A stretch of 64,000 bases of DNA from assembly GCF_030376605.1 (NCBI RefSeq), contig NZ_JARRAE010000003.1:124001-188000 (forward strand), in the 5' to 3' direction. The first letter of the stretch is position 1; each line of letters begins with the position of its first letter. The DNA comes from Pseudochrobactrum sp. sp1633. GTDB lineage: Bacteria; Pseudomonadota; Alphaproteobacteria; Rhizobiales; Rhizobiaceae. Positions 20,149-31,507 of the stretch are shown piece after piece. A program made the position numbers and the translations under genes. The notes beneath the pieces are model-generated. The model was not told the origin of the DNA. It worked only from the letters and a program-made list of their open reading frames with translations, and did not search any database.

Positions 20149-21543
20149 ATGACCAGTTATGACTATGACCTGTTTGTTATCGGCGGCGGTTCCGGCGGTG
20201 TACGGGCAGGGCGCCTTGCCGGAGCTATGGGAAAGAAGGTCGGGCTGGCAGAAGAATATCGCATGGGCGGCACTTGCGTGATCCGCGGTTGCGTACCGAA
20301 AAAACTCTATGTTTATGCATCCCAGTTTCCGGAGCATTTCAGCGATGCTGCGGGCTATGGCTGGACTGTTGGCGAGCGCAGCTTTGACTGGTCGAAGCTG
20401 GTTGCTAATAAAGAAGCCGAGATTACCCGCCTTGAAGGCCTTTATGCCAAAGGGCTGAATAATGCGAAGACTGAAATTTTTGCTTCGCGTGCAGTGCTGA
20501 AAGATGCGCATACGATTGAGCTGACAGGTCTGGGCAAGTCAGTGACCGCAGAAACCATTCTGATCGCGACCGGTGGTCATCCGTTTATGGATGATGCGAT
20601 GCCGGGACATGAGCTGTGCATCAATTCCGATCAGGTTTTTGATCTGGCTGAATTGCCAAAGTCGATAGTCATTCAGGGCGGCGGTTATATTGCAGTGGAA
20701 TTTGCCGGTATTTTCAATGGTCTGGGCGTTGAAACCACGCTGGTCTATCGCGGTAAGCAGATTTTGAAGAGCTTTGATAGCGATGCTTTCCGCCTCGTTA
20801 CAGATGCGATGATTGAAAAAGGCATCCGCATTGTAACTGAAGCCAAGATAGATGCCGTTGCTGAAGGCGAAGACGACCACCGTCTGAGCGTTACCCTGAG
20901 TACTGGTGAGGTTCTGGCTGCGGATCAGGTGTTGCAGGCTATCGGCCGCGTGCCAAACACCAAGGGTCTTGGTCTTGAAAATGCAGGTGTGAAACAGGCC
21001 GCTGACGGTTCGGTCATCGTTGACGAATATTCCCATACTAATATCGAGAATATCTGGGCTGTGGGTGATGTGACGAACCGTGTTCAGCTGACGCCGGTCG
21101 CCATTCACGAGGCTATGTGCTTCCTTGAAACGGCTTTCAAAGGCAATCCGGTTCGCCCTGATCATGAGCTGATCCCGACGGCCGTCTTCTCTCAGCCGGA
21201 AATAGGCACGGTCGGACTGTCGGAAGAAGATGCGGCGAAGCAATATGCCAATGTTGAGGTCTATCGTGCACTGTTCCGCCCGATGCGCAATACGCTGGCC
21301 GGTCGTTCTGACAAGATGCTGACCAAGCTGGTGGTGGACGGTGACAGCCGCAAAGTACTCGGCGCGCATGTGGTCGGGCCTGATGCTGGTGAAATGGCGC
21401 AGTTGCTTGGTATTGCGTTGAAAGCCAGTGCGACGAAAGATGATTTTGACCGTACAATGGCGCTGCACCCTTCAGCTGCGGAAGAGTTTGTGACCATGTA
21501 TACACCGAGCTACCGGCTGGTGAATGGCGTGCGTCAAGGCTGA
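20149..21543 (+). CDS. gor: glutathione-disulfide reductase
   Basis: A 464-residue pyridine-nucleotide disulfide oxidoreductase. FAD binds at GGGSGGVRAG (residues 12-21), the redox disulfide is Cys43/Cys48 in GGTCVIRGCVPKK, the NADPH domain has GGGYIAVEFAG, and the C-terminal acid-base pair is His440/Glu445 in HPSAAEE. It regenerates glutathione in the cytoplasm. It is of the shorter plant/alphaproteobacterial type. It lies 113 bases downstream of the DUF2059 terminator and has its own terminator at 21576. Confidence 0.95.
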   Translation: MTSYDYDLFVIGGGSGGVRAGRLAGAMGKKVGLAEEYRMGGTCVIRGCVPKKLYVYASQFPEHFSDAAGYGWTVGERSFDWSKLVANKEAEITRLEGLYAKGLNNAKTEIFASRAVLKDAHTIELTGLGKSVTAETILIATGGHPFMDDAMPGHELCINSDQVFDLAELPKSIVIQGGGYIAVEFAGIFNGLGVETTLVYRGKQILKSFDSDAFRLVTDAMIEKGIRIVTEAKIDAVAEGEDDHRLSVTLSTGEVLAADQVLQAIGRVPNTKGLGLENAGVKQAADGSVIVDEYSHTNIENIWAVGDVTNRVQLTPVAIHEAMCFLETAFKGNPVRPDHELIPTAVFSQPEIGTVGLSEEDAAKQYANVEVYRALFRPMRNTLAGRSDKMLTKLVVDGDSRKVLGAHVVGPDAGEMAQLLGIALKASATKDDFDRTMALHPSAAEEFVTMYTPSYRLVNGVRQG

Positions 21544-21575
21544 TCATTCGTATTGAAAATGAGACAGAGTGACAG

Positions 21576-21601
21576 ACCGGCGGTGTAAAGCGCCGGTTTT
21601 T
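21576..21601 (+). terminator. rho-independent terminator of gor
   Basis: The stem ACCGGCG / CGCCGGT is followed by TTTTT, 33 bases after the stop. Confidence 0.8.
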
Positions 21602-21802
21602 CAGCATTAATAGCCTGTCTTCGTCATAAAATTACAAGAAACGCTTTTAATATTGGCGAAAATGACAAGGCTGGAGACGATCTGCTCAATTGCGGCTGGT
21701 TTATTGTCTTCCGGTGGATTATATACGCAAGGCTGTTGTCGCAATGGTGCGATGCAGCAGGGGAAAACTTTGAATAAAGTTTGAAATAACACAGGTGCTA
21801 TA

Positions 21803-23182
21803 ATGACGAAGAACTGGACACCGCAATCCTGGAGAGGCATGCCGATTAAGCAAGTGCCTTCTTATCCGGACGCGCAGGCTTTGGCCGATGTCGAGGCTCG
21901 TCTGCGTACATATCCGCCTTTGGTATTTGCAGGGGAAGCGCGCAAGCTTACCAAGCAATTGGCCGAAGTTGCTGAAGGTCGCGCCTTCCTTTTACAGGGT
22001 GGCGATTGTGCAGAAAGCTTTGCGGAACATGGCGCGGACAATATCCGCGACTTTTTCCGCGTATTTTTGCAAATGGCTGTCGTGCTTACGTTTGGCGGAT
22101 CGCAGCCTGTGGTTAAAATTGGCCGTATTGCCGGTCAGTTTGCCAAGCCGCGCTCAAGCGACATGGAAACGATCAATGGCGTCGAACTGCCGTCTTACCG
22201 CGGTGATGTGATCAACGGCATCGAGTTCAATGAAGGCTCGCGCATTCCGGATCCGAACCGTCAGGAAATGGTTTACCGCCAGTCTGCGGCAACGCTCAAT
22301 CTGTTGCGCGCTTTTGCGCAGGGTGGCTATGCCAATCTGGAAAACGTGCATAAATGGACGCTCGGTTTTGTTTCCGACAGCCCGCAGAACGATCGTTATG
22401 TTGCTGTTGCCAACCGCATTTCCGAAACCATTGATTTCATGCGCTCTATCGGCATTACCGCAGACAGCAACCATGCGCTGCGTGAAACCGATTTCTACAC
22501 CAGCCATGAAGCTCTGTTGCTTGGTTATGAAGAAGCGCTGACCCGCGTGGATTCGACCTCGGGCGACTGGTATGGCACATCCGGCCACATGATGTGGATC
22601 GGTGACCGTACCCGTCAGCTTGACCATGCGCATATTGAATATTGCCGTGGTATCAAGAACCCGATCGGCATGAAATGCGGTCCGTCACTGGAAGCTGATG
22701 ATCTGCTGCGCCTCATTGACCGTTTGAATCCGGAAAATGAAGCTGGTCGTCTGACCCTGATCGCCCGTTTCGGTTATGACAAAGTGGAAGATCATCTGCC
22801 GCGTCTGATCCGTGCGGTTGAGAAGGAAGGCCGTAAGGTTGTCTGGTCTTGTGATCCGATGCACGGCAATACGATCACTGCTGCGGGCTATAAGACCCGT
22901 CCGTTCGATCGTATTCTGAAAGAAGTGCAGAGCTTCTTTGCAGTGCATAAGGCTGAGGGCACGCATGCCGGCGGTATTCATATCGAGATGACCGGTAAGA
23001 ATGTGACCGAATGCACCGGTGGTGCACGCGCCATTTCTGCGGAAGAACTGTCCGATCGTTACCACACCCATTGCGACCCGCGTCTGAACGCGGATCAGGC
23101 ACTGGAGCTGGCTTTCCTCGTGGCAGAACTCCTGAAGAAAGACCGTGATTCACATTCAGAGAAACTTGCGGTAAATGCTTGA
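21803..23182 (+). CDS. class II 3-deoxy-7-phosphoheptulonate (DAHP) synthase
   Basis: A 459-residue plant-like type II DAHP synthase, condensing phosphoenolpyruvate and erythrose-4-phosphate at the entry to the shikimate pathway. Type II landmarks are visible: QGGDCAESF (metal-binding Cys), [21 protein letters not shown], and [17 protein letters not shown] 21803 follows a modest AGGTG site. The preceding 200 bases contain no gene. A terminator begins 19 bases after the stop. Confidence 0.95.
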   Translation: MTKNWTPQSWRGMPIKQVPSYPDAQALADVEARLRTYPPLVFAGEARKLTKQLAEVAEGRAFLLQGGDCAESFAEHGADNIRDFFRVFLQMAVVLTFGGSQPVVKIGRIAGQFAKPRSSDMETINGVELPSYRGDVINGIEFNEGSRIPDPNRQEMVYRQSAATLNLLRAFAQGGYANLENVHKWTLGFVSDSPQNDRYVAVANRISETIDFMRSIGITADSNHALRETDFYTSHEALLLGYEEALTRVDSTSGDWYGTSGHMMWIGDRTRQLDHAHIEYCRGIKNPIGMKCGPSLEADDLLRLIDRLNPENEAGRLTLIARFGYDKVEDHLPRLIRAVEKEGRKVVWSCDPMHGNTITAAGYKTRPFDRILKEVQSFFAVHKAEGTHAGGIHIEMTGKNVTECTGGARAISAEELSDRYHTHCDPRLNADQALELAFLVAELLKKDRDSHSEKLAVNA

Positions 23183-23200
23183 TTTTTAATGTGTAACACA

Positions 23201-23235
23201 ATACGGGCGGGACTTTGTTTCCCGCCCGTATTTTT
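23201..23235 (+). terminator. rho-independent terminator of the DAHP synthase gene
   Basis: A 12-bp stem ATACGGGCGGGA / TCCCGCCCGTAT is followed by TTTTT. Because it ends at 23235, the next coding start must be downstream of it. Confidence 0.88.
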
Positions 23236-23262
23236 ATGATTTCCGGTTTGTTGCGGGGCGAT

Positions 23263-23628
23263 ATGGAACGTATTTATAAAGCTTTTATCAATTCCATGCG
23301 GTCGCTGAACCATTTGGCACGCCATGAGAAGCCGGTGCAGCAGGAACTGGTTCTGCTGCTTGTTTCTCTGCCTGTGGCATGGTTTGTTGCGGCAGATATG
23401 GCAGCCTATCTTTTGCTGGTCGGAGCCGTACTGTTTTTGCTGCTGATCGAGGTTCTCAATACCTCTGTTGAGGCGGCGTGCAATGCTGTCAGCCGTGATT
23501 TCAAGAAAGACATTCAGATTGCCAAAGATGCAGGATCACTCGCGGTTCTGATTGCTTCAATCATGTGTGCGACAGTGTGGGCTTATCATCTCTGGCCGCT
23601 TGTCCGCCCGCTGATTTTTTCTGCTTAA
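23263..23628 (+). CDS. dgkA: diacylglycerol kinase
   Basis: A 121-residue integral-membrane kinase of the DgkA family that phosphorylates diacylglycerol released during lipid-head-group turnover. The conserved helix EVLNTSVEAACNAVS contains catalytic Glu and Asn residues, and there are three hydrophobic spans. I start at the Met of MERIYKAFINSM, which gives the standard length and has GGGG 5 bases upstream; earlier in-frame codons overlap the preceding terminator. It ends 71 bases before nadE. Confidence 0.92.
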   Translation: MERIYKAFINSMRSLNHLARHEKPVQQELVLLLVSLPVAWFVAADMAAYLLLVGAVLFLLLIEVLNTSVEAACNAVSRDFKKDIQIAKDAGSLAVLIASIMCATVWAYHLWPLVRPLIFSA

Positions 23629-23699
23629 ATATAGTTCTTATTGTTTGCTTTGCTGATCTCTCATTGCATGAAAATGGCAGTCGCGGTAATGCTTGTGCC

Positions 23700-25382
23700 A
23701 TGAGCACACAGACCATATCTCCCGATAAATTACGTATCGCAATCGCCCAGCTGAATCCGGTTATGGGCGATCTTCAGGGCAATCTTGAAAAGGCGCGCGC
23801 AGCCCGCAAAGCTGCGGCTGGCGCCCAAGCCGATCTGATCCTGTTTACGGAACTGTTCATCTGCGGCTATCCGCCGGAAGATCTGGTTTCCAAGCCTGCT
23901 TTTGTGAAGGCTTGTGAGAAAACCGTGCAGGCATTTGCACTGGAAACCGCTGACGGCGGGCCCGGAGTGATTATCGGCTCACCTTTGCAGCGTGAAACCG
24001 GCCTGCATAATGCGGTGATGGTACTGGATGGCGGCAAGGTCATTGCCGAGCGTTTCAAAGTTGATCTGCCGAATTACGGTGAGTTTGACGAGCAACGTAA
24101 TTTTCAGGCGGGCGCTATGCCGGGGCCGGTCAATTTCCGCGGTGTGCGTTTAGGTATTCCGGTTTGCGAAGATATCTGGGGTGAACTCGGCGTCTGTGAA
24201 ACGCTGGCCGAAAGCGGTGCTGAAATTCTGCTGGTGCCGAATGGCTCTCCTTATCACCGTTCCAAGATGGAAGTGCGCCATCAGGTTGCTGTGCGTCAGG
24301 TGGTCGAAACCGGCCTGCCACTGGTCTATGCCAACCAGACCGGCGGGCAGGATGAGCTGCTGTTCGATGGCGGTTCATTCGTTATCAATGCCAATCATCA
24401 TCTGGCCGTGCAACTGCCGCAGTTTGAAGAACTGGTCTCCATGACCGAATGGACACGTGGAGCGGACAGCTGGTCTTGTACTGACGGCGACCGCAACTGG
24501 CTGCCGGAAGGTGAAGAGACGGACTATCTCGCCTGTATGCATGGCCTGCGTGACTACGTGAACAAGAACGGCTTTAAAAGCGTGGTGCTTGGCCTGTCCG
24601 GTGGGTTGGACTCGGCGATCTGTGCAGCGCTGGCCGTGGATGCGCTGGGCAAAGACCGCGTGCATACGGTGATGCTGCCTTATCGCTATACGTCCGAAAT
24701 CTCGCTCAAAGACGCAAAAGATTGTGCTGAGGCACTTGGCTGCCGCTATGATATCGTACCGATTGCAGAGCCAGTTGAGGGTTTTCTCAATGTGCTTGCG
24801 CCGATGTTTGCGGGCACTGAGAGCGGAGTGACAGAAGAAAATCTCCAAAGCCGCGCCCGTGGCGTTATTCTGATGGCAATTTCCAACAAGTTCGGCTCGA
24901 TGGTTGTTACCACCGGCAATAAGTCGGAAATGGCTGTTGGTTATGCCACGCTTTACGGCGATATGAACGGCGGTTTCAATCCGATTAAAGACCTCTACAA
25001 GATGCAGGTTTATGCGCTGGCTGACTGGCGTAATCACCATCTGCCGGAAGGTGGTATGGGGCCGGACGGCGTGGTTGTACCGCAAAATATCATCGACAAA
25101 GCGCCAAGCGCTGAATTGCGCGATAATCAGACTGATCAGGATTCTCTGCCGCCATATCCGGTACTGGATGCTGTGCTGGAGGCGCTGGTCGAGCATGAGC
25201 GCAGTGTGGATGAGATTGTCGCTGAGGGCTATGATCGCGCTGTTGTCGAGCGTGTGGAGCATCTGCTTTACATCGCTGAATATAAGCGCCGACAATCGGC
25301 GCCGGGCGTGAAGATCACCACCAAGAATTTTGGCCGCGACCGTCGTTATCCGATAACCAACCGCTTCCGCGACCGGCACTAA
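23700..25382 (+). CDS. nadE: glutamine-dependent NAD+ synthetase
   Basis: A 560-residue two-domain enzyme that amidates nicotinic acid adenine dinucleotide using glutamine. The N-terminal nitrilase-type glutaminase has the Glu51/Lys120/Cys156 triad ([29 protein letters not shown]). The C-terminal synthetase has the pyrophosphate loop SGGLDS at residues 300-305. I start at ATG 23700 ([12 protein letters not shown]), just before the nitrilase fold. Upstream frame extension is non-homologous. gltX follows after 23 bases, so the two may be co-transcribed. Confidence 0.95.
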   Translation: MSTQTISPDKLRIAIAQLNPVMGDLQGNLEKARAARKAAAGAQADLILFTELFICGYPPEDLVSKPAFVKACEKTVQAFALETADGGPGVIIGSPLQRETGLHNAVMVLDGGKVIAERFKVDLPNYGEFDEQRNFQAGAMPGPVNFRGVRLGIPVCEDIWGELGVCETLAESGAEILLVPNGSPYHRSKMEVRHQVAVRQVVETGLPLVYANQTGGQDELLFDGGSFVINANHHLAVQLPQFEELVSMTEWTRGADSWSCTDGDRNWLPEGEETDYLACMHGLRDYVNKNGFKSVVLGLSGGLDSAICAALAVDALGKDRVHTVMLPYRYTSEISLKDAKDCAEALGCRYDIVPIAEPVEGFLNVLAPMFAGTESGVTEENLQSRARGVILMAISNKFGSMVVTTGNKSEMAVGYATLYGDMNGGFNPIKDLYKMQVYALADWRNHHLPEGGMGPDGVVVPQNIIDKAPSAELRDNQTDQDSLPPYPVLDAVLEALVEHERSVDEIVAEGYDRAVVERVEHLLYIAEYKRRQSAPGVKITTKNFGRDRRYPITNRFRDRH

Positions 25383-25405
25383 TACAAGATCAAAAGAAGA
25401 AAATT

Positions 25406-26779
25406 ATGACTGTAATCGTTCGTTTTGCACCGTCGCCGACCGGCTATATCCATATCGGCAATGCCCGTCCGGCGCTTTATAACTGGCTGTTTGCACTGAA
25501 AAATAAGGGGCAATTCATCCTGCGTTACGATGATACGGATGTGGAGCGCTCCAAAACAGAATATGCGGAGGCGATTGCCCGCGATATTGACTGGCTGGGC
25601 ATCAAGCCATCCCGTGTGGAATATCAGTCCAAGCGTTTTTCCGTTTATGATGCTGCTGTTGAAAAGCTGAAAGCAGCCGGTTTGCTCTATGCCTGTTATG
25701 AAACAGCGGAAGAGCTGGATTCGCGCCGTAAGCTGCGTCTGACACGCAAATTGCCACCGGTTTATGCCCGTGATGCGCTGAAGCTGACGGACGAGCAGAA
25801 GGCGGCTTATGAAGCAGAAGGCCGCAAACCGCATTGGCGTTTTCTGTTGCCGAATTTTAAAAACTCACCATTTGAAACCGAGCGCACGGAAGTGCATTGG
25901 GATGATCTGGTGCGTGGGCCCCAGACCGTTGATCTGGCTTCAATGTCTGATCCGGTGCTGGTGCGTGAAGACGGCACCTATCTCTATACGCTGCCGTCCG
26001 TCGTGGATGATATTGATATGGGTATTACCCATATTATCCGTGGCGACGACCATGTGACCAATACCGGTGCGCAGATTGCAATTTTCCGTGCGCTAAGCGA
26101 CGTAGTGCCGGTCTTCGGCCATCATAATCTGCTGACAACCACTAGCGGTGAGGGCTTGTCCAAGCGCTCCGGCGCTTTGTCGGTTGGTAGTTTGCGCGAA
26201 GCCGGTGTGGAGCCAATGGCCGTTGCGTCACTGGCCGTGCTCACCGGTACATCGGACAATGTTGAGCCGGTAGCTAACATGGAAGAACTGGCGGCACGTT
26301 ATGAGCCGTCCCATGCGTCGAAATCCAATGCCAAATTTGATCCGGCTGATCTGACCGGTCTCAACCGCGCTCTGATTCATCATCTGGACTTTGCTGCTGT
26401 TGAGCCGCGTCTGGCAGCCCTTGGTATCACCGGCAATAAAGCAGAGGCCTTTTGGGCTGCTGTGCGCGGAAATATCGACCATGTACAGGACGCTGCGCAG
26501 TGGTGGGAAATTGTCAACCGTACGGAACCTTTCAGCGATGCTGTGGGCGATGAAGACAAAGACTTTATTGCGCAGGCTTTTGATTTGTTGCCACAAGAAC
26601 CTTGGGGCAGTGATGTCTGGAAACTCTGGACTGAGGCTGTGAAAGCCGCCACAGGCCGCAAAGGCAAAACTCTGTTCATGCCTTTGCGTCTGGCACTGAC
26701 CGGTGTTGGCTCCGGCCCTGAACTGGCTGATCTCTTGCCGCTTATTGGGCGGGCAAATACGCTGGCCCGACGCGCCTGA
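25406..26779 (+). CDS. gltX: glutamyl-tRNA synthetase (first of two)
   Basis: A 457-residue class I aminoacyl-tRNA synthetase. The HIGH motif is YIHIGN, read within [19 protein letters not shown], and the KMSKS equivalent is LSKRSG. A second GltX with a different sequence is truncated at the right edge (63716), so this genome carries both paralogues typical of alphaproteobacteria. In some such species one paralogue charges tRNA-Gln for the amidotransferase route; which one does so here is not visible. An AGAAGA site precedes ATG. Its 3' end overlaps the convergent gene at 26742 by 38 bases. Confidence 0.94.
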   Translation: MTVIVRFAPSPTGYIHIGNARPALYNWLFALKNKGQFILRYDDTDVERSKTEYAEAIARDIDWLGIKPSRVEYQSKRFSVYDAAVEKLKAAGLLYACYETAEELDSRRKLRLTRKLPPVYARDALKLTDEQKAAYEAEGRKPHWRFLLPNFKNSPFETERTEVHWDDLVRGPQTVDLASMSDPVLVREDGTYLYTLPSVVDDIDMGITHIIRGDDHVTNTGAQIAIFRALSDVVPVFGHHNLLTTTSGEGLSKRSGALSVGSLREAGVEPMAVASLAVLTGTSDNVEPVANMEELAARYEPSHASKSNAKFDPADLTGLNRALIHHLDFAAVEPRLAALGITGNKAEAFWAAVRGNIDHVQDAAQWWEIVNRTEPFSDAVGDEDKDFIAQAFDLLPQEPWGSDVWKLWTEAVKAATGRKGKTLFMPLRLALTGVGSGPELADLLPLIGRANTLARRA

Positions 26780-27521
26780 CGCCCGGGTCAGGCACATAGT
26801 CAACAGCTTTTGATACAGGCGGCGGAGCACTCTCCGCCGCTTTTGTATGTTGTATTGCGGGAACTGCCGGAATGGAGAAGACGGATTTACCGACACGGGC
26901 ATTAGCGCTAACTTTGACCGGTACTACAGGCGTTTGCATAGTCTCCGCCACGTCCTGCTGAATGAGAATGGCTTGCGGTAATGCAGCCTGCCTGACAGGT
27001 TTGGGCTTTTTATAGGCCTGTTGAATGCGCTTGCGGCCTGCAACCACAGCACGATTTTCTTTCATCAACCGGTCAAGGCTCTGCGGGGTGCGGCAATTAT
27101 AGCGGCGCATATCCGTATAGATTATCTGTCGCACACGTCTTTGCTGCGGCGTGGCCGCTTGTGTGCTCAAAATTCTCATGGCGGTGTCAATCCGCACCAG
27201 AGAGCTGTTGATATAGCGGCATTGCACGGAGTTCGAGCCGCTGCTGAAAGCCCCTGCAAGGCAGGAATAGCGCTTTGCGTCACTTTTTGCCTGCTGCTGC
27301 ATGTGCGCTAATTGCTGATAGCGAGCAGTCTGACGCGGACTGAGCCTTGTGTGATCGTCCACTGCCTGCAAGTCTTCTTCATAGGCGCGGCACAGACGGT
27401 TATCGCTGATATTTTGCGCAATCGCAGGTGTGCTCAGCGCAACAAGACAGGCCGTGAGAACCGTAGTTTTACGACGCAAGACATAAGAATAAAGTGCTTT
27501 GAAATAAAAATATAAGACCAT
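26742..27521 (-). CDS. hypothetical exported protein, 259 residues
   Basis: After a basic N-terminus there is a signal-type hydrophobic segment ([15 protein letters not shown], cleavage near residue 35). A helical domain of about 130 residues follows with four Cys (in [23 protein letters not shown] and YNCRTPQ) that could pair as two disulfides. A Pro/Val-rich, probably unstructured C-terminal third completes the chain. I do not recognise the family. The chain overlaps the 3' end of gltX on the other strand by 38 bases. The first 16 residues may not be translated, because an internal start is possible. Confidence 0.6.
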   Translation of the reverse strand: MVLYFYFKALYSYVLRRKTTVLTACLVALSTPAIAQNISDNRLCRAYEEDLQAVDDHTRLSPRQTARYQQLAHMQQQAKSDAKRYSCLAGAFSSGSNSVQCRYINSSLVRIDTAMRILSTQAATPQQRRVRQIIYTDMRRYNCRTPQSLDRLMKENRAVVAGRKRIQQAYKKPKPVRQAALPQAILIQQDVAETMQTPVVPVKVSANARVGKSVFSIPAVPAIQHTKAAESAPPPVSKAVDYVPDPGVRRVGPAYLPAQ

Positions 27522-27670
27522 GAAATGCTCCGCTCAAAAGACATGAAATATGTGATGGGAGGAGTATGAATATTGATGGTAAATGACTTGTAAATTATTG
27601 ATTTTCAATAATATTTTGAAATTACAATTATGTTTTGGTGCTTGCGGTTCAGATTTTATTGCGGACAAAA

Positions 27671-27702
27671 AACGCCGCATAGTTTTGAAACTATGCGGCG
27701 TT
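27671..27702 (-). terminator. rho-independent terminator of maeB
   Basis: A 15-bp perfect stem AACGCCGCATAGTTT / AAACTATGCGGCGTT is followed on the minus strand by TTTTTTG. Confidence 0.9.
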
Positions 27703-27728
27703 CAAATATTTTTATAGCGCTGTTAAAA

Positions 27729-30092
27729 TTACAGTGCTGTGCGCTGTGAAGCTTCAACAACGGCCAGTGCTGTCATATTGACAATACCGCGCGATGTAAC
27801 CGACGGTGTGAGAATATGCGCAGGGCGTGCCGCACCGAGCAGGATCGGGCCGACATGCAGAGAGTCTGTCACGGTTTTCAGCACGTTCATGGTAATATTC
27901 GCGGCATCCAGATTAGGGAAGACCAACAGATTGGCTTCACCCTTCAGGCGGGAATTAGGGAATACGCGGTCACGCTGGAACTGCGACAGAGCCGCGTCAC
28001 CATGCATTTCGCCATCCACTTCCAGATCAGGCGCGCGTTCCTGCAGAATGGCGCAGGCCTGACGCATTTTGGCAGCGCTTTTTGAATCGCGCGAACCGAA
28101 ATTCGAGTGAGACAACAGGGCAGCCTTTGGCTCGATCCCGAAGCGGCGGATTTCTTTCGCAGCCAGAATGGTCATTTCCGCGATTTCTTCAGCGCTCGGA
28201 TCAATATTCACATAGGTGTCTGTGAAGAACAGAGTACCGCGTGAAGAGATCAGCAGGCTGAGCGTGGAAAGGTCATGCAGGCCGGTCTGAATGCCGAGGA
28301 TCTGTTTGACCAGTGTCAGGTGGCGTTCAAAACGACCTTCCAGACCGCAGATCATCGCATCAGCTTCGTTACGCATAATGGCCAGCGCGGCAATCACAGT
28401 CGGATTGGTGCGCACGATGGAACGGGCTGCTTCCGGTGTCATCCCCTGACGGCCGGTCAGCTTGTGCATCAACTCGACATAATCACGGTAACGCGGATCA
28501 TCTTCCGGATTGATGATTTCAAAATCAACACCAGCTTTAATGCGCAGACCGTAGCGCTTGAGACGGGTCTCAATCACATTCGGACGACCGATCAGGATCG
28601 GCAGTGCAATGCCTTCTTCCAGAACAACCTGCGCGGCACGCAATACACGCTCATCTTCACCATTGGCATAGATAACGCGTTTTTTGTCAGTAGAGCGGCG
28701 TGCAGCTGCAAAAACCGGCTTCATGATCAGGCCGGAGCGGAACACGAAGCGGTTGAGACGGTCGATATAGGCTTCCATATCGGTGATCGGGCGGGTCGCC
28801 ACACCGGTTTCCATAGCAGCCTGTGCTACAGCCGGAGCAATGCGCAGGATCAGACGCGGATCAAACGGTGACGGGATCAGGTAATTGGCACCAAAAACCG
28901 GTGTATCACCGGAATAGGCACGCGCTGCCACATCGGAAACTTCTTCACGGGCGAGAGCAGCAATTGCTTTCACCGCAGCCATTTTCATGTCTTCGTTGAT
29001 GGCAGTTGCGCCAACATCCAGAGCGCCGCGGAAAATATACGGGAAGCAGAGAACATTGTTCACCTGGTTCGGATAGTCCGAGCGGCCGGTGCAGATGATT
29101 GCATCTTCACGCACGGCGCGGGCTTCTTCCGGCATGATTTCCGGCTTCGGATTGGCCAGTGCCATGATTAGCGGGGTCGGCGCCATTTTGGCAACCATTT
29201 CCGGTTTCAGAACGCCTGCAGCAGATACGCCGAGGAATACGTCCGCATCAGCAATAATATCATTCAGCGTGCGGGCATCAGTATCCTGAGCATAGACCTC
29301 TTTCCAGCGGTCCATCAGCTCGTTACGGCCTTTATAGACTACACCTTCCAGATCGCTGACCCAGATGTTTTTATGTTGCGCGCCAAGGCTCACCAGCAGG
29401 TTAAGACAGGCAAGAGCGGCCGCACCGGCACCGGAAACAGCGATTTTGGCTTTGGTAATATCTTTGCCGGCCAGTTCCAGACCATTCATAACAGCTGCGG
29501 CTACGATAATCGCTGTGCCGTGCTGATCGTCATGGAAAACAGGAATGTTCATCTTGGCGCGAAGCTGTTCTTCAACTTCGAAACATTCCGGCGCTTTGAT
29601 ATCTTCCAGATTGATGCCGCCGAAAGTTGGTTCCAGCGCGGAGATGACATCAACCATGCCTTCGACTTTAAGCGAGTCGATTTCAATGTCGAAAACGTCA
29701 ATATCAGCAAATTTCTTGAACAGAACGGCTTTGCCTTCCATCACCGGCTTGGAAGCCAGCGGGCCGATATTGCCAAGACCGAGAACGGCTGTACCGTTGG
29801 AAATAACCGCAACCAGATTGGCGCGTGCGGTATATTCTGCGGCAAGGGCGGGATCATCCTGAATAGCAAGACATGGCGCTGCAACACCCGGCGAATAGGC
29901 AAGAGCCAGATCGCGCTGGTTGCCGAGCGTTTTTGTTGGCTGGATTTCCAGCTTCCCCGGTTTTGGCGAGCGGTGATAAAACAGTGCCGCTTCATCAAAA
30001 TCGGAGAATTTTCTGTCTGCGCCGGTTACCTGTGCGGTGCCGGTTTTGCTCATGTCGTTGGATGATTTTTTAGTCATATAATAATTGTCCAT
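27729..30092 (-). CDS. maeB: NADP-dependent malic enzyme with C-terminal phosphotransacetylase-like domain
   Basis: A 787-residue MaeB that decarboxylates malate to pyruvate and reduces NADP+. The malic-enzyme domain fills roughly residues 25-440 ([12 protein letters not shown] with the catalytic Tyr, [27 protein letters not shown]). A phosphate-acetyltransferase-like domain follows from about 460 to 780 and in this family acts as an acetyl-CoA-sensing regulatory module, not an active enzyme. Three Met codons lie within the first 14 residues, so the exact start is uncertain. It is monocistronic with its own terminator. Confidence 0.94.
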   Translation of the reverse strand: MDNYYMTKKSSNDMSKTGTAQVTGADRKFSDFDEAALFYHRSPKPGKLEIQPTKTLGNQRDLALAYSPGVAAPCLAIQDDPALAAEYTARANLVAVISNGTAVLGLGNIGPLASKPVMEGKAVLFKKFADIDVFDIEIDSLKVEGMVDVISALEPTFGGINLEDIKAPECFEVEEQLRAKMNIPVFHDDQHGTAIIVAAAVMNGLELAGKDITKAKIAVSGAGAAALACLNLLVSLGAQHKNIWVSDLEGVVYKGRNELMDRWKEVYAQDTDARTLNDIIADADVFLGVSAAGVLKPEMVAKMAPTPLIMALANPKPEIMPEEARAVREDAIICTGRSDYPNQVNNVLCFPYIFRGALDVGATAINEDMKMAAVKAIAALAREEVSDVAARAYSGDTPVFGANYLIPSPFDPRLILRIAPAVAQAAMETGVATRPITDMEAYIDRLNRFVFRSGLIMKPVFAAARRSTDKKRVIYANGEDERVLRAAQVVLEEGIALPILIGRPNVIETRLKRYGLRIKAGVDFEIINPEDDPRYRDYVELMHKLTGRQGMTPEAARSIVRTNPTVIAALAIMRNEADAMICGLEGRFERHLTLVKQILGIQTGLHDLSTLSLLISSRGTLFFTDTYVNIDPSAEEIAEMTILAAKEIRRFGIEPKAALLSHSNFGSRDSKSAAKMRQACAILQERAPDLEVDGEMHGDAALSQFQRDRVFPNSRLKGEANLLVFPNLDAANITMNVLKTVTDSLHVGPILLGAARPAHILTPSVTSRGIVNMTALAVVEASQRTAL

Positions 30093-30288
30093 TCAGACGA
30101 TTGGGGTGGCCATCCCCGTGACAGCTAAGCAGTGTAGTCTTGAAAGGAGGCGCTTCAGACTATGCGTGCCATTTAATAAGAATAAAGTCGTATATGGGAT
30201 ATTTTTATAACTTACAAATCACAGACTGCTGTTTGGCCGGTGAAAAATTCTGAATAACCCAGATTTGGCGGCATAGCGCAGGGGAGCA

Positions 30289-30321
30289 GCGCGATTATGT
30301 CTCACCATGACAAAATCGCGC
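30289..30321 (-). terminator. stem-loop downstream of the epimerase gene
   Basis: GCGCGATT-A-TGTC pairs with GACA-A-AATCGCGC around a 7-nt loop, 16 bases after the stop of the minus-strand epimerase. It lacks a T tract, so it may be an RNA-stabilising or factor-dependent end. Confidence 0.45.
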
Positions 30322-30336
30322 TTAACTTAAATCCGG

Positions 30337-31329
30337 TTAACCCCACAATTCAGGCAGTGGCGGGGAGACAGTTGTGCCGTCATAACTCAATGCCGGTTCA
30401 CGGTCACGCGCCAGCAAAAGCGGGCCGTCGAGATCCACAAAATCCGCATCCTGCGCAACCATCAGGGCAGGCGCCATAGCCAGAGACGAACCGACCATGC
30501 AGCCAACCATCACTTGCAGGCCGAGGGCGCGTGCCTTGTCGCGCATCATCAGCGCTTCTGTGAGGCCACCGGTTTTGTCGAGCTTGATATTCACCGCATC
30601 ATAGCGGTCTTTCAGCTTTTCCAGACCTTCAGATGTATGGGCGCTTTCATCGGCGCAGATTGGTACAAGGCGTTTGGCCTGCAACAGATAGCTGTCGCCG
30701 GAGGAAGGCAGAGGCTGCTCGATCAGCGCAATCTTGCACTCTGCGGCCACATTGATGTTTTCTTCGAAATTATCGGCATTCCAGCCTTCATTGGTATCCA
30801 GAATGATTTGCGCATTCGGGGCTGCACCACGCACAGCACGGATGCGCTCAGCATCGTTCTCGCCACCGATTTTGACCTTAATCAGCGGGTGATGCGCCAG
30901 CTTGGCAGTGGCTTCAGCCATCGCTTCCGGCGTATCAATGGAAACAGTAATGGCGGTAATCAGCGGGCGCGCTGTCAGGTTGAGGGTCGCTGCAACCGTT
31001 GTGCCGGACTGTTTGGCCTGTAAGTCCCACAAGGCACAGTCAACAGCATTGCGAGCGGCACCGGCAGGCATGGCCGTTTGCAGTTTGAGGCGCAGGCTTT
31101 CAGCCGAACCACCTTGTTTCAGCAATGGCTCAATCGCACGGATTTGCTCGCTGACTGATTCGATGCTTTCACCGTAACGGGCATAGGGCACACATTCGCC
31201 GTGACCGCTGTGAATACCGTCACTCAATTCACACACTACGATAACAGCTTCGGTTTTGGAGCCGCGTGAGATTGTAAATTTGCCTGCAATCGGGTAGCGC
31301 TCAACAAGCAGATTGAGATTATATTGCAT
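30337..31329 (-). CDS. L-Ala-D/L-Glu (dipeptide) epimerase, enolase superfamily
   Basis: A 330-residue member of the muconate-lactonizing/mandelate-racemase-like group. Catalytic and metal residues are in place: Lys151/Lys153 in KVKIGG, metal ligands Asp178 (DTNEGW), Glu204 (EQPLP) and Asp227 (ADES), and Lys249 in NIKLDKTGG on the opposite face. The pattern fits epimerases that convert L-Ala-D-Glu from murein turnover to L-Ala-L-Glu for reuse. Specificity within this subgroup varies, so the exact dipeptide is inferred. It is divergent from the lipid transporter operon. Confidence 0.85.
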   Translation of the reverse strand: MQYNLNLLVERYPIAGKFTISRGSKTEAVIVVCELSDGIHSGHGECVPYARYGESIESVSEQIRAIEPLLKQGGSAESLRLKLQTAMPAGAARNAVDCALWDLQAKQSGTTVAATLNLTARPLITAITVSIDTPEAMAEATAKLAHHPLIKVKIGGENDAERIRAVRGAAPNAQIILDTNEGWNADNFEENINVAAECKIALIEQPLPSSGDSYLLQAKRLVPICADESAHTSEGLEKLKDRYDAVNIKLDKTGGLTEALMMRDKARALGLQVMVGCMVGSSLAMAPALMVAQDADFVDLDGPLLLARDREPALSYDGTTVSPPLPELWG

Positions 31330-31507
31330 TGGTACTGTCCGTAATTATAGAATTTTACGCCTGTAATGATACAGATAAGCCATATGATACAGACGTTTGA
31401 GTTTATCAGAGAACTGATAGATGCGAACATGTTGCTTAAAAGATGGAAGTATTCCGGCGTAAATCTGAACCGGATATTACCATACAGACTCAAGTTTTGG
31501 ATGACGC

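Noticed and set aside
24375-25379. A 334-codon minus-strand frame inside nadE, with similar long shadows opposite aspects of bhuA (38390-39184), the MHS transporter (45316-46227), the urocanase (49266-50174), the carbamoylase (51597-52712) and the hydantoinase (53147-53956).
   Set aside because: All lie wholly opposite well-recognised genes and show no signal peptides, motifs or start signals of their own.
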